A stretch of 12,690 nt of DNA, from assembly GCA_001275005.1 (NCBI GenBank), contig JWZX01002842.1:1-12690 (forward strand), in the 5' to 3' direction. Under the pieces are notes generated by a model. That model saw only the letters and a list, made by a program, of their open reading frames with translations. It was not told the DNA's origin and made no database searches. Both the position numbers and the translations under genes were made by a program. Below are positions 1 to 8,176 of the stretch, in pieces; position 1 is the first letter of the stretch; each line of letters begins with the position of its first letter. The DNA comes from Chrysochromulina tobinii. Taxonomy: Eukaryota; Haptophyta; Prymnesiales; Chrysochromulinaceae.

Positions 1-335
1 ACGATACATGCACGATACATGTTAGATACATGGGATACGTATCCTGATAACAAACCCCCCCAAATTCGATAACAAACCCCCGTCACCCGGTATGCGTCCG
101 CACGGGACCCCATATGCCCAATACCCCTTCCCCCTGGTTGGGCCCCTGTGGTAGCTCTGCCAACAGTCTCATCACACGTTGAGTTCACGGCCGCTTAACT
201 GTTGGGGTCAAGCGGCAAAAAGGTCGCCAAGTATTAACAGAAAGGTTCACAGCACACACAACAAATGGCAGTGTTTCGCGTGGTAGTGGCTGGTCGGTAC
301 CTTGTGTGTCGATTCAACTGACCCTCTCTCAACAA
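1..335. other. Intergenic, short direct repeats
   Basis: No gene is supported here. The first 32 bases hold three copies of GATACATG spaced 11 bp apart (3-10, 14-21, 25-32). The 14-mer GATAACAAACCCCC occurs twice, 22 bp apart (46-59 and 68-81). The rest is unremarkable and should contain the promoter and 5' leader of the Nudix gene. The reading frame of that gene stays open upstream to a GTG at 306, so an upstream exon or a longer leader cannot be excluded. Confidence 0.5.
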
Positions 336-776
336 ATGAAGCTGGAGACTGCTCCTAAGGCGAAGCTTCTACTTGTGGTGGCCGCAGCTCTCATACGAGA
401 GCGCCGTGTACTGATCGCGCAGCGGCCGGAGGGTAAACGCCTCGCTGGCCTTTGGGAATTTCCCGGCGGCAAGCTGGAGCCCAATGAATCGCCAGAGGCA
501 GGCCTTGCACGTGAGTTGGCAGAGGAATTGCAAATCTCAGTGGACCTAACAGCGTTCACGCCGTTGGCGTTTGCATCGAGGTCGGAGGAGAATTTCCACC
601 TGCTCATGCCGCTCTACTCCGCGTACTCTTGGGACGGCGAGCCTGTGGGTGCGGAGGGTCAGAATCTCCGCTGGGTCACAGCCGACGAACTTGAGGAGTT
701 GGTGTCGAAATCGCTGCTGCCAGTTGCGGACGTGCCGCTCGTACCTCACGTCAAGAGGTTGCTGCTTGAGCGATAG
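336..776 (+). CDS. MutT-type Nudix hydrolase (8-oxo-dGTP diphosphatase-like)
   Basis: The 146-residue product is a single Nudix domain, the usual length for MutT. The Nudix helix spans residues 45-67: G45, then five residues to E51, seven to R59, then E60, E63 and E64, which ligand the catalytic metal. The penultimate position of the motif, normally glycine, is Q66. The segment AQRPEGKRLAGLWEFPGGK is the classic MutT substrate-side strand. Family knowledge: these enzymes hydrolyse oxidised dGTP to the monophosphate and keep mutagenic nucleotides out of DNA. From memory the sequence resembles alphaproteobacterial MutT more than animal MTH1 (inference), which could reflect mitochondrial or horizontal origin. 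The ATG at 336 (context ACAAATGA) is preferred because it begins just before the first beta strand; an in-frame GTG at 306 is unlikely as a eukaryotic start. No intron is visible. The gene converges on the MGDG synthase gene. Confidence 0.9.
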   Translation: MKLETAPKAKLLLVVAAALIRERRVLIAQRPEGKRLAGLWEFPGGKLEPNESPEAGLARELAEELQISVDLTAFTPLAFASRSEENFHLLMPLYSAYSWDGEPVGAEGQNLRWVTADELEELVSKSLLPVADVPLVPHVKRLLLER

Positions 777-1144
777 TCAGACCGTGTGAGTTCCTGCGTG
801 TTGCCCTCGCACTCTTTCGCCCACATTGGTGAGTGATGTCGGTGCCGTGTCGCACATCATAATCGTCAGCACATACAGCGAGGACAGCACTCACAGCTCA
901 CACACCTTTGGTTGTTGTTTTATATTTCGAGCCCCACTCACGACCCGTCCGCACCCACAATATTGGGTCAATACGATGGCTCTCACGCGCCCGCTCGCCT
1001 AGAAAGAAGGTATCTGTGTGGGCCGTCAAGTATTTCACGCTGATCGCGTCGTCCGCTCTCGCGGTTTCGCTCCGTCTCGCCCTCTCCTCCGTGGGCACCT
1101 TGCATGGCATGCTGTGTGGCAGCTGCTCAACTCTCGCCGCCTGC
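777..1144. other. Intergenic, between convergent genes
   Basis: This stretch separates the stop codons of the Nudix gene (+) and the MGDG synthase gene (-), so it should contain both 3' UTRs. I see a small AT-rich patch near 917-927 and a short inverted repeat (TATTG/CAATA, 960-972). There is no recognisable polyadenylation signal, RNA gene or conserved reading frame. Confidence 0.5.
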
Positions 1145-2662
1145 CTATTTGAGCATCTCGAGCAGATCGGACGCGATTTCATGCGTCGCCTCGGGCGTGG
1201 CGCATGCACGGGCGGCCTCGGACATTTCCTCAAGCTGCTGTGGGTCCTGGATCCACTTGCGCACCGTGCGCGCGATCTGCTTGGGACGGCGGCTGTACTC
1301 GCCGAATCCGTTGTCGGTCACGAAGGGCACATTGCCCGCCTCCTGCCCGGGCAGGAAGGAGGAGAGCATCGTCGGGACTCCGCGGATTGTCGCCTCGGCA
1401 ATGGTGCCTGGGCCCGCTTTCGTGATCATCACATCGGCGCAGCTCATGTAGTCGCTCATCTTGCTCACGAAGCCGCGCACCTGAACGTGCACGTCGCCCC
1501 AGTCGCGCGCCTCGAGCTGCGAGCGCAGCTTGTGGTTCTTCCCACACACGGCGACCACTTGAGCGCTGCCTGGGATGTGTCGGCGAAGCTCGTTGGCAGT
1601 GGCCTCGACTATGCGGCCGAGGCTGCCCACGCCATCGCCGCCGCCGACGACGAGGACCGTCTTGCGCGTCGTGTCGAGCCCGAGCTCGAGGCACAGCTCC
1701 TCACGCGGGCGTGGCGCCTGCCAGAATGAGGGGCGTACCGGAAGGCCGTGCTGACGAATCTGCTCACTCGAGAGGTGACGACGAATCGCCACCTTGCGCA
1801 CCGCGTCGGAAGGGATGAAGCAGCGGTCGACCCGTCGGTCGAACCACCAAGGGTGCGCGGAGCCGAGGTCGGTGACCACCGTCGCAAAGGGCACCTGGCG
1901 CCGGCCGCCACCGAGCTCCTCGAGCACTCTCAGCGGGACAGTCTGCGTGAGCGGGTGGAGCGACACGACGAGGTCGGGGTCATGCTCGCGGATGCAGCGC
2001 TCAAAGTCGGGCTTGCAGAAGAGGTTCGAGAAAAAGTTGACAGTGTGCATGACGGGCACGATCGACGTCGCGTGGTACGAGTACTTCCACATCCACGAGT
2101 TCTTGGCCATAATCTGATAGCCACTCACGAAGGTGTTGAAGGGCCACCTGCAGTACTCGGTGAAGACGTCGACGATGCGCACGTCGTTCTCGCCGGGGCG
2201 CAGGCTCTCCATCATGGCCTCGAGCGCCTCCGCCGACGCGCGGTGCCCGCCGCCCGTGTCTGAGATGAGCATCAGCACGCGCCTCTTGCACCCACGCGCC
2301 GGCGGCGCCGGCTTGTGGGTCGCTGGCCGTATTGCCGTCACGAGCTGCACCTCGTCGGCGGTGTTCCGCAAGCGCCACGGCCGGCGCAGCGGCCCACGTA
2401 CATCGGCCGATACCACATTGCTCGCATCGCCCGCATCTGCCCTCCGAGGGCCACGGCACTGCTGCCAGAGTTGCCGAGGCACTGCGAGCGGACTAACGTG
2501 GTCGGCCTGGACTGCCGTTTGACTGTCGCGCTCGACGGTGCGGCTCGCGAGCTGTACGCCGCCATTACCCTCGCCACGGGGACTCGAAAACCACGTCGCC
2601 GCCCCGCATAGCTGCACTAGTGCAAGCAGGAACATCACAGCATGCCGAAATGGAAGAGGCAT
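1145..2662 (-). CDS. MGD1: Monogalactosyldiacylglycerol synthase, plastid-targeted
   Basis: This intronless 505-residue protein is a GT28-family UDP-galactose:diacylglycerol galactosyltransferase, which makes MGDG, the main thylakoid lipid, at the plastid envelope. Family signatures are in order. SDTGGGH (134-140) is the N-terminal nucleotide/acceptor loop. HPLTQTVPL (236-244) and TVVTDLGSAHPWWF (261-274) follow. GLPVRPSF (306-313) is the interdomain motif. CGKNHKLRSQL (373-383) and the donor-sugar site KAGPGTIAEA (415-424) with PGQEAGNVPFV (438-448) match plant MGD1 closely. Residues 1-21 form a hydrophobic signal peptide ending near CGA-ATWF. They are followed by about 105 residues rich in Arg, Ser, Ala and Val with little secondary structure, as in a bipartite signal-plus-transit leader for a complex plastid (inference). 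The first ATG of the frame is used because it starts this leader. The unrelated frame opposite it (908-1729 +) is a codon-bias shadow. Confidence 0.95.
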   Translation of the reverse strand: MPLPFRHAVMFLLALVQLCGAATWFSSPRGEGNGGVQLASRTVERDSQTAVQADHVSPLAVPRQLWQQCRGPRRADAGDASNVVSADVRGPLRRPWRLRNTADEVQLVTAIRPATHKPAPPARGCKRRVLMLISDTGGGHRASAEALEAMMESLRPGENDVRIVDVFTEYCRWPFNTFVSGYQIMAKNSWMWKYSYHATSIVPVMHTVNFFSNLFCKPDFERCIREHDPDLVVSLHPLTQTVPLRVLEELGGGRRQVPFATVVTDLGSAHPWWFDRRVDRCFIPSDAVRKVAIRRHLSSEQIRQHGLPVRPSFWQAPRPREELCLELGLDTTRKTVLVVGGGDGVGSLGRIVEATANELRRHIPGSAQVVAVCGKNHKLRSQLEARDWGDVHVQVRGFVSKMSDYMSCADVMITKAGPGTIAEATIRGVPTMLSSFLPGQEAGNVPFVTDNGFGEYSRRPKQIARTVRKWIQDPQQLEEMSEAARACATPEATHEIASDLLEMLK

Positions 2663-2963
2663 CTACGCTCCGTCTGCCTCGTTCGGAAGCAGAGCCTTGC
2701 TGGGACGATCGCTGGGCCCTGCTCACTTGGATCTCCGCACCGGAGCCTGTGCTCCGTCATTCCAGGCTCCATTCCGCAGCGTGAATGATGTGTGGGGTTT
2801 CTGGTACGCTTCTTCGAAGCCTTTGAGAGCCGTACTGGTACGCTCGTGCGGGGAGGCTGAGGATGGTACTCGGCGAGCCCGGTACAGCATGTCCTTAGAT
2901 ACAAAGCATGTCCTATTTCGTATGTTTAGAGTGCTACCGCTGGCTTCCCCACCCCCTTTTGTC

Positions 2964-3027
2964 GTTTCTCGTTTCTTACTTTAGTCACTTTAGTTCTCTA
3001 GACTCAGTTTCTCGTTTCTTACTTTAG
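2964..3027. repeat. 21-bp direct repeat, two copies
   Basis: A 21-bp pyrimidine-rich element, GTTTCTCGTTTCTTACTTTA plus a final G, occurs at 2964-2984 and again at 3007-3027, an offset of 43 bp. The copies are identical. The spacer also contains ACTTTAG-like pieces, so the segment may have grown by slippage. It lies upstream of MGD1; a regulatory role is possible but nothing here shows one. Confidence 0.8.
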
Positions 3028-3280
3028 ACACATGAAGGGTTCCTGTACAAGGTACAAACCGCTTTCACCTTACCAGTACTTGTGACGATGCGACACACAC
3101 ACAGACACACACGTCGAAAATCGGGCTCCACCGCAAAATCCTATCGTTTCGCGCACGCACTAATTTCACGCTGGCGGTTAATCTCTGAGGCTTCCCTCCC
3201 GGTATTCAGACGAAACCGGGGGTGGGGAAGAATACAGAATACACATAGAAATACACATGCGTGCCGCGCGCGGTAAGGCT

Positions 3281-3310
3281 GTACGCTGTAGCGTGTACGC
3301 TGTAGCGTAC
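3281..3310. repeat. Tandem 14-bp palindromic element
   Basis: GTACGCTGTAGCGT is repeated twice head to tail (3281-3294, 3295-3308). The second copy, with the next two bases, gives a perfect inverted repeat: GTACGCT, a 2-bp centre, then AGCGTAC (3295-3310). It is followed directly by AATAAAAGGG. It could be a dyad binding site, or the end of a small palindromic insertion. Confidence 0.7.
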
Positions 3311-3715
3311 AATAAAAGGGTAAACGCAAAACCGCTAAACGGCCTAAAGCAAAAGAGCTGTATACGCAGAACCGCGGCGGGACGGCGCGCGCAAGACGGC
3401 CCGCAGTTGGTTCAAGTATAAGTCGAGCGTTATCGTATTAAGTTCTAACGTCGAAATGCTATCCAAGCGGTGTATCGAGGCATCGAGGAGATGTGCTCGA
3501 ATTCCTAGACCATCTCATAGACGAGTCTTGCGGAGCGACGCGTCGGACGCCAACCGTAACTGGGCTGAATGGTGGGCTCAGTGCTTGACATGCAGCGGTG
3601 CTTGGGGGGGGGCTGCGATGGCTGTCAACGCTCGAGAAGACGACGGGCGTCTTCGCGGACAATACCACCGGCGCAGTATTGCCACTGCGGCCGCTGGACG
3701 GTCCTGGGATGTTTC

Positions 3716-5509
3716 CTAAGCAGCATGCTCGGCGAAGGACTCGGCTCGGGCATGGCCATACGCATGGGCATGCGCAGTGGGACTCGGGGCGCGTGGCTCG
3801 TACGTGCAAGGTACATCTTCGTGTCTGATCTCTGCGTCGATGCCTGTCGAAGGAATTGCTTCGCCGGCAGGCGCGGCGGCACTTGGCAGCGTCATCGGCA
3901 GCAACGGGATCCTGAACGAACCGTTGAGTTGATACAACTTAGGTCGACGAGGCGAGTTTGGCAGAGACGCTGGTGTGCGCAGGTGCGCCCGTCGCGGTGA
4001 AGGCGTGAGTAAGACGGCGCTGCGTGCGTGGCTTGGAGGACTCTCGGGAGCGCTGCTTTCGTCCTTCCACCATGCGCTCCTCTCGACGCTATTCACCATG
4101 CTGGCACGCGATTCGGGCTTCGACGGCCGCGAGACACCTCGGGACGAGAAGGGAGGCGAAGAGGGGGTGCGAGGGTCACTGAAGCCTAGCGACCGCCGAG
4201 GCGAAGCTCGCGCAGTCCACAACGAACTCCGCGGCGTGACGAGGGGGCTGAAACTGTTCTGGGCCGAGGGCGCCGTGGCGGGTTGGTCACTCGAGAATAT
4301 CATCGGCTCTAGCTTTCTTTGCTTCAGTGGTGCGCGGGACGGTGGCCTGAGGACGGTCGTTGCTGCTTTGACGCTGGGCTCAAAGGAAACGCCAGGGGTC
4401 AGCAGCCTCGCGTGCGCCATCGGGCACAGCGTCGACAGTGCCTCCATGGGCTCCCAAAAAACGCCGAGCAGCTGGCCACTTCCGAATTCCCACTTGCGTA
4501 CGGGGTACTTGCCGGCTTTGTCCTCCTTCCCAATATTGTAGAAGTGCTCACGATAGAGGTCCGGCCCAGTCCACTTGGGCTTCAGCCCAGCTCGTCGTCG
4601 CTTGCCATTAGCCTTACGCGCCAGCGCTCCGCGTATGTGGGCTTGCACAAGGGCGGCTGCTTGGTCGTCGAGTTCATACTCGGCCTCTCGTGCGGCAAGC
4701 CGCTGCTCCTGCAGCCCTCTAGCCCCGCCGCCTCCCTTAGCCTAGAGACGCACCACATTTTTCTGCAGCGTCTCGAGCTCAGCGAGCTCCTCGGGCGTCA
4801 GCTCGCCCGCCGCCTGCCGTCGCTTGAGCTCGGAGAGTCGAGCTTGGGCCGCGTTGAGCTCGGCGGCCTCCGCCGCGCTGAGTCCGCCACCGACACGCAA
4901 GGGCTTGCCGTCGGCGTCCAAAATGACACCGCCCGGGCCAATCTTGCCGCCAGGGGGCACGCGTGGGTCTCTTGTGCTGCTAATGCTACGGCCACCGGGC
5001 AGAACGCCATCGACGGACGCATTACAGAACGCCTCGATGATTTCCAAATACGCGCCCAGCTCAAGCGAGGGAACTGTCAAATCGACGAGCGCGTACATGC
5101 TGTTCATAAACTGCCTCTCGTTCATCCGCCCACTTTCGCTTCTGTCTGCCCACTCCTCGTCAGCGGTCTCATCAACCTCCTCTTCATTGTACTCTTCATC
5201 GTCGAGCAAGACGTGGAAGACATCTCGGTTGATGCGCTTGTACTGTTCAAAGGTCAGCGTGTCCGAACGGGTCTTGGCGATCTCGGCATCCCACCATGCC
5301 TGTAGACCCCGGACGATGCGTGGGTGTTGGCGCAACTTGCGCCTCTTCAAGAACGCGTCAAAGGTGTTCAGCTCCTCGTTCGCAAACTCAAGGCCGGCCT
5401 CAGCGGCTGATGCAACGGCCGAGCTGTGCTGTCTGCGCGCCATCGCACGGTCGAGCCAATTCAAACCCCCACTCTTACTGCCGAGAGCCGCAGACAGCAT
5501 GACCGACAT
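3716..5509 (-). CDS. IQ-motif, coiled-coil protein of unknown function
   Basis: Two exons on the minus strand, 5509-4754 and 4708-3716, give a 582-residue protein. I do not recognise a named family. Residues 1-100 are helical and basic. About 102-135 is a strongly acidic linker (DDEEYNEEEVDETADEEW). It is followed by a helical block, MNERQFMNSMYALVDLTVPS, then LELGAYLEIIEAF. From memory that pattern recurs in flagellar or cytoskeletal proteins of protists (weak). A Gly/Pro linker precedes a charged coiled coil (about 208-265). An IQ motif, VQAHIRGALAR (273-283), would bind calmodulin or centrin. The last 200 residues are low-complexity Ser/Pro/Arg. Joining the exons restores a continuous coiled coil running into the IQ motif, which supports one gene rather than two. 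The donor GTGCGT is preferred; GTGGTG three bases upstream is also possible. The low-complexity tail is the least certain part. Confidence 0.62.
4709..4753 (-). other. Intron of the IQ-motif gene, 45 nt
   Basis: The minus strand reads GTGCGT at the donor and GGGCTGCAG at the acceptor, phase 0. It contains an in-frame TAG just after the donor and a possible branch site, GGCTAAGG. It has no tandem repeat, and the next exon begins GAG, not GT. This makes it one of the three plain introns of the window. Confidence 0.65.
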
Positions 5510-5756
5510 GGCACACCTTTTCTGTTACAGTCCCTTGCCCGCACTCCTCGACAGGGAACACATAACTTTTTCATGTCGCCGGCGCGCGCGCCCCAACGCG
5601 GAACGTGTGTATGTAGTAATCGGGTTTTCTTTGGTTCAACGTACCGAACCTTACGCGCCGAGTTCGGTCCGTTGAACGTGGAGGAGGGCATGGACAGGTG
5701 GACTCACGCCACCGCGTGGAGGTGAGGCCCAGATCGTATGCTCTCTCTCTATCCGC

Positions 5757-6413
5757 TCAGGAGTACGAATCGGGCACGTCAAACGTGTGCATCTGGCTCT
5801 TTTCGTGGCCGTGATGCAGCAGCAGCAGCCCCGTTGACGGGACGGTGTTCCAGTTGAGCGCGAGCGTCACGTTGTTCGCGCGCAGCCCGTAGCCCTGGTC
5901 AGTGAGCGAGTACTTGTTGGCCACGGAGCTCGAGCGGATCCACGCTTGGCTCGGGTGTGAAATGATCTGGTCCCACACGACGACCTGGTTGAGCGTGTTC
6001 GCCTCCGTCTCGTACTCGGCCGTCACGTACACGAAGAGCTGCTTCACGTTCCAGTTGAACACCGAGCGCAAGTCGGCGTCAATCTGCAGCGAGAGGATGG
6101 CCTGATCATGGCCCGCGCCCTGGATCTTACGCCTGCGTGCGGCCGGCGACAGTCGGACAGGCGTGATGAGACGGGCACGAGCACGCGCGAGACGGCTGTG
6201 GCGATTGCGAGCGCGCGCTGCGGCCGCGCCAGCGTCGCGGCTGGCACGCGCGAAGAGAGGAGTCGCGCACAGCATGATCTTTTTGAGCGAAAGGTTTATC
6301 CTCGGCTCAGGCTTGTGGAAATAGGTGGTGCCCGCAGCGATGAAGGCAAGGAAGCCCAGAACGGAGAGCGCGTAAAAGAAGATGGCATTCAGTCGCTGCC
6401 AGAACGTGTGCAT
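5757..6413 (-). CDS. SPCS3: Signal peptidase complex subunit 3
   Basis: Two exons (6413-6271 and 6132-5757, minus strand) join in phase 2 to give a 172-residue protein; human SPCS3 is 180. It is an accessory, single-pass ER membrane subunit of the signal peptidase complex, with its C-terminal domain in the lumen, and it supports cleavage of secretory signal peptides. The family core is clear: one membrane helix (about 11-31), then a lumenal beta domain with DADLRSVFNWNVKQLFVYVT (66-85), AEYETEANTLNQVVVWD, and NNVTLALNWNTVPSTG with an N-glycosylation sequon. The start at 6413 is chosen because MHTFWQRLNAIFFYAL aligns with the family N-terminus. The upstream in-frame ATG at 6536 adds 41 residues with no family match. 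The intron has no stop codon and a length divisible by three, so the genomic frame looks uninterrupted. Confidence 0.95.
   Translation of the reverse strand: MHTFWQRLNAIFFYALSVLGFLAFIAAGTTYFHKPEPRINLSLKKIMLCATPLFARASRDAGAAAARARNRHSRLARARARLITPVRLSPAARRRKIQGAGHDQAILSLQIDADLRSVFNWNVKQLFVYVTAEYETEANTLNQVVVWDQIISHPSQAWIRSSSVANKYSLTDQGYGLRANNVTLALNWNTVPSTGLLLLHHGHEKSQMHTFDVPDSYS
6133..6270 (-). other. Intron of SPCS3, 138 nt, no in-frame stop
   Basis: The minus strand donor is GTGCGC and the acceptor CGCACGCAG, phase 2. Removing it joins NLSLKKIML to RKIQGAGHDQ, which restores the spacing between membrane helix and lumenal domain seen in the family. The intron encodes 46 Ala/Arg-rich residues in frame. 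It has no tandem array. Confidence 0.82.
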
Positions 6414-6704
6414 GACTGTCTCGTGGTCTTCGTACTTCGTAGATGTGAAACACAAGGAAGCACGGGCGTCATGGTGGGCGTGCGCGCAGAACAGCGCAAC
6501 GAAGCGGCCTTTCAGATCCCCACGCAGACGTGACACAATGAAAACGCCCCCAACGTGCGATCGTGACTTCGACGGAGTCTCTGATGTCGAAGAACTCCAT
6601 TCGTCATTCGCCCGGCGTCCACCTCAAACCTCTCCTGCCTCTCTCGCCGCCTGTGCTCGATGACAACCTCCGGTCCACGCGCGCGCGCGCACGGCGTGCG
6701 CTTC
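6414..6704. other. Intergenic between TEX9 and SPCS3
   Basis: These 291 bases separate the TEX9 stop from the SPCS3 start on the same strand. They must contain the TEX9 3' UTR and the SPCS3 promoter and leader. A short alternating GC run lies at 6678-6690. Nothing else is recognisable. Confidence 0.45.
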
Positions 6705-7992
6705 TCAGGCGACCGCCTCGCCGAGCTCGAGCGTTCTCGAGAACTCCTCCTCGGTGAACGAGAGCAGCGTGGCCGCCTCGACGTGCAGCTTCTGCCGCTT
6801 GAGCACGTCGATCAGCTTCGACTGCTTCTTGAACGCAAGTAGGAGCTCGGAGAGCCGCTTTCGAAGCCTCGTGTTCTCGGCCGCAAGGCGCGCCGCCTCC
6901 AAGCGCGCAGTGCCGCCCACCTCTTCGCGCTGCTCCTCGGCTTGCTTCAGCTGCGTCTTCGCCTTTTGGAGCTCCTCGAGCGCTCGATTGAGCCGCACCT
7001 GTGGGGAGAGGACGCCGTGGTGACGCACTTGCATGCGAGGCGGGCGGGGGAAGTTTGGGAGCTCTTCGAGCGCTCCGGGTTCGTCAAACTCGATTCAGCC
7101 GCACGTCTTTGGTGCGTTGGTCGCCTGCTTGGCTCCGTTCACGCCGCGCATTCTCGTCACTGTCCTTGCGCAGAAGGCTGAGCTCCCTCTCGAGCGCCTC
7201 TGCACGCTTCATCTCCTCCGCCATCGCCGCACGCTCCTTTTCGAGCGTGTGCTGCGTCGAGCGCTCCGCACGCTCGGCCCGCCCGACACGCTGCTGCAGC
7301 TCGCGCGCCATCGTCTCCGCCTCGGCGAGGGCGCTCGTCTTGTCGGCGAGCTGCGCACGAAGCCGCTCGACCTCCTCCAGCGTGACGGTCAGCTGCGCCT
7401 TCTGCAGCCGCAGGTCCGCCGCGCTCCCCAGGCCGGCAGCGTCGGCGCCCACGGCGGTGCCCACGGGGAGTGGCGGCGGCGGCTCCGCGCCGAGGCTGGG
7501 GCCGCCGCTCGCGCTCGCGAGGCGGTTCGTCGAGGTCGACGGCGGGCGCACCGAGGAGGCGGATCCCAGACGCGCAGCAGCCGTCGGCACGCCGCCGCTG
7601 CCACGAGCAGAATTCGGACGCGAACCGGCGGCCGAGGGCCGAGGGCCGCGCGCAGAGCCCGGATCCGTCGGAGTCGTCGACGGTTCCGGGTCGGCAGAGG
7701 CGCTGGCTGCCTCGGCCGCGGCCTCGGAGCGACGCAGCTCACGCGAGAGGCGCATCGAATCCACGCTCGGCGTGCCCATGCGCGCGAGGCGTTCCTCCTG
7801 TTCGCGAGCTGTCTGGCTCGCCTGCCGCATAAACTGCTCCTTCTGCTTGTCGAGCTTCTCGTTGAGATCCCTGCGACATTGGAGCGCGTGCGATTCGTGG
7901 GTGAGCGGCGGCTGCTGACACGAAGGGGGGTTTAGTGATGACGATGCGCACCGCAGCTCTTGCTCGCGCAGCCGGTGCGCCTCGTCCGACAT
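6705..7992 (-). CDS. TEX9: TEX9 homologue, centriole/cilium-associated coiled-coil protein
   Basis: Three exons (7992-7952, 7870-7105, 6998-6705, minus strand) encode 366 residues; human TEX9 is about 390. The diagnostic part is the C-terminus. LNRALEELQKAKTQLKQAEE is followed by the terminal signature KKQSKLIDVLKRQKLHVEAA, then TLLSFTEEEF (about 326-355), which matches TEX9 of animals and flagellated protists almost word for word. The N-terminal 40 residues are a charged helix. About 60-155 is a Ser/Pro/Gly/Ala-rich disordered linker. The rest is long coiled coil. Family knowledge: TEX9 occurs mainly in ciliated organisms and is tied to centriolar satellites and basal bodies, so it implies a flagellated cell. 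The start at 7992 (MSDEAHRLREQELR) is chosen because splicing exon 1 to exon 2 in phase 2 makes one continuous helix. The ATG at 8079 would add 29 unrelated residues. Confidence 0.87.
6999..7104 (-). other. TEX9 intron 2, carries a copy of the downstream exon start
   Basis: The minus strand donor is GTGCGG and the acceptor CTCCCCACAG, phase 0, 106 nt. The intron starts GTGCGGCTGAATCGAG and exon 3 starts GTGCGGCTCAATCGAG, 15 of 16 identical. Further into the intron GCGCTCGAAGAGCTCC matches exon 3 GCGCTCGAGGAGCTCC. The first ~50 nt of the intron are therefore a diverged duplicate of the following exon. Confidence 0.85.
7871..7951 (-). other. TEX9 intron 1, 81 nt, no in-frame stop
   Basis: The minus strand donor is GTGCGC and the acceptor AATGTCGCAG, phase 2. 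The length is divisible by three with no stop in frame, so the exons read through in genomic DNA. It is called an intron because the 27 residues it would encode (Ser/Pro/Cys-rich) break a charged helix that becomes continuous on removal. Retention is possible. Confidence 0.65.
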
Positions 7993-8176
7993 CGCGATAT
8001 GCAACTTCTCGGTGGGGGCTCCCGCCACAGTGCAACGAGGCAACGTCCATTCACAGTACCGGGTAAAGACAATCAACACCTCATCGACGATCCTGCGTGC
8101 CCTCCATATTCCGAGTAGGCGGCCGAGTGTTCACTGGCATGCGGAGTTGAATTGACGAACCTCTGTTTCCGAAGAC
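7993..8176. promoter_or_regulatory. Divergent intergenic region, TEX9 and sugar transporter
   Basis: Only 184 bp separate the start codons of TEX9 (leftward) and the transporter (rightward). Both 5' leaders and both promoters, or one shared bidirectional promoter, must lie here or overlap the genes. No TATA box or other named element is visible. Confidence 0.5.

Larger units (their letters stand above)
2663..3715. other. Gene-free region upstream of MGD1
   Basis: No convincing coding region is seen on either strand; the open frames here are short and of low quality. The region should hold the MGD1 promoter (read leftwards from 2663) and the 3' UTR of the IQ-motif gene near 3715. It is locally less GC-rich. 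It contains a CA-rich run (about 3092-3112), two small repeats listed separately, and a run of nine G at 3604-3612. AT-rich patches lie near 3310-3318 and 3414-3421; I would not call either a TATA box. Confidence 0.5.

Noticed and set aside
908-1729. A 273-codon open frame on the plus strand
   Set aside because: It lies opposite MGD1, whose conserved motifs fix the minus strand as coding. The plus-strand translation is low-complexity and matches no family I know; GC-rich codon bias explains it.
3716-5509. Two separate genes at 3716-4648 and 4742-5509
   Set aside because: A 45-nt GT-AG intron joins them in frame. The upstream part of the second frame (before its first ATG) continues the coiled coil and leads straight into the IQ motif.
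7001-7935. Two long overlapping plus-strand frames of about 300 codons
   Set aside because: They are opposite the GC-rich TEX9 coiled-coil and linker exon. Their Arg/Ser/Ala-rich translations are what reversed coiled-coil codons give.
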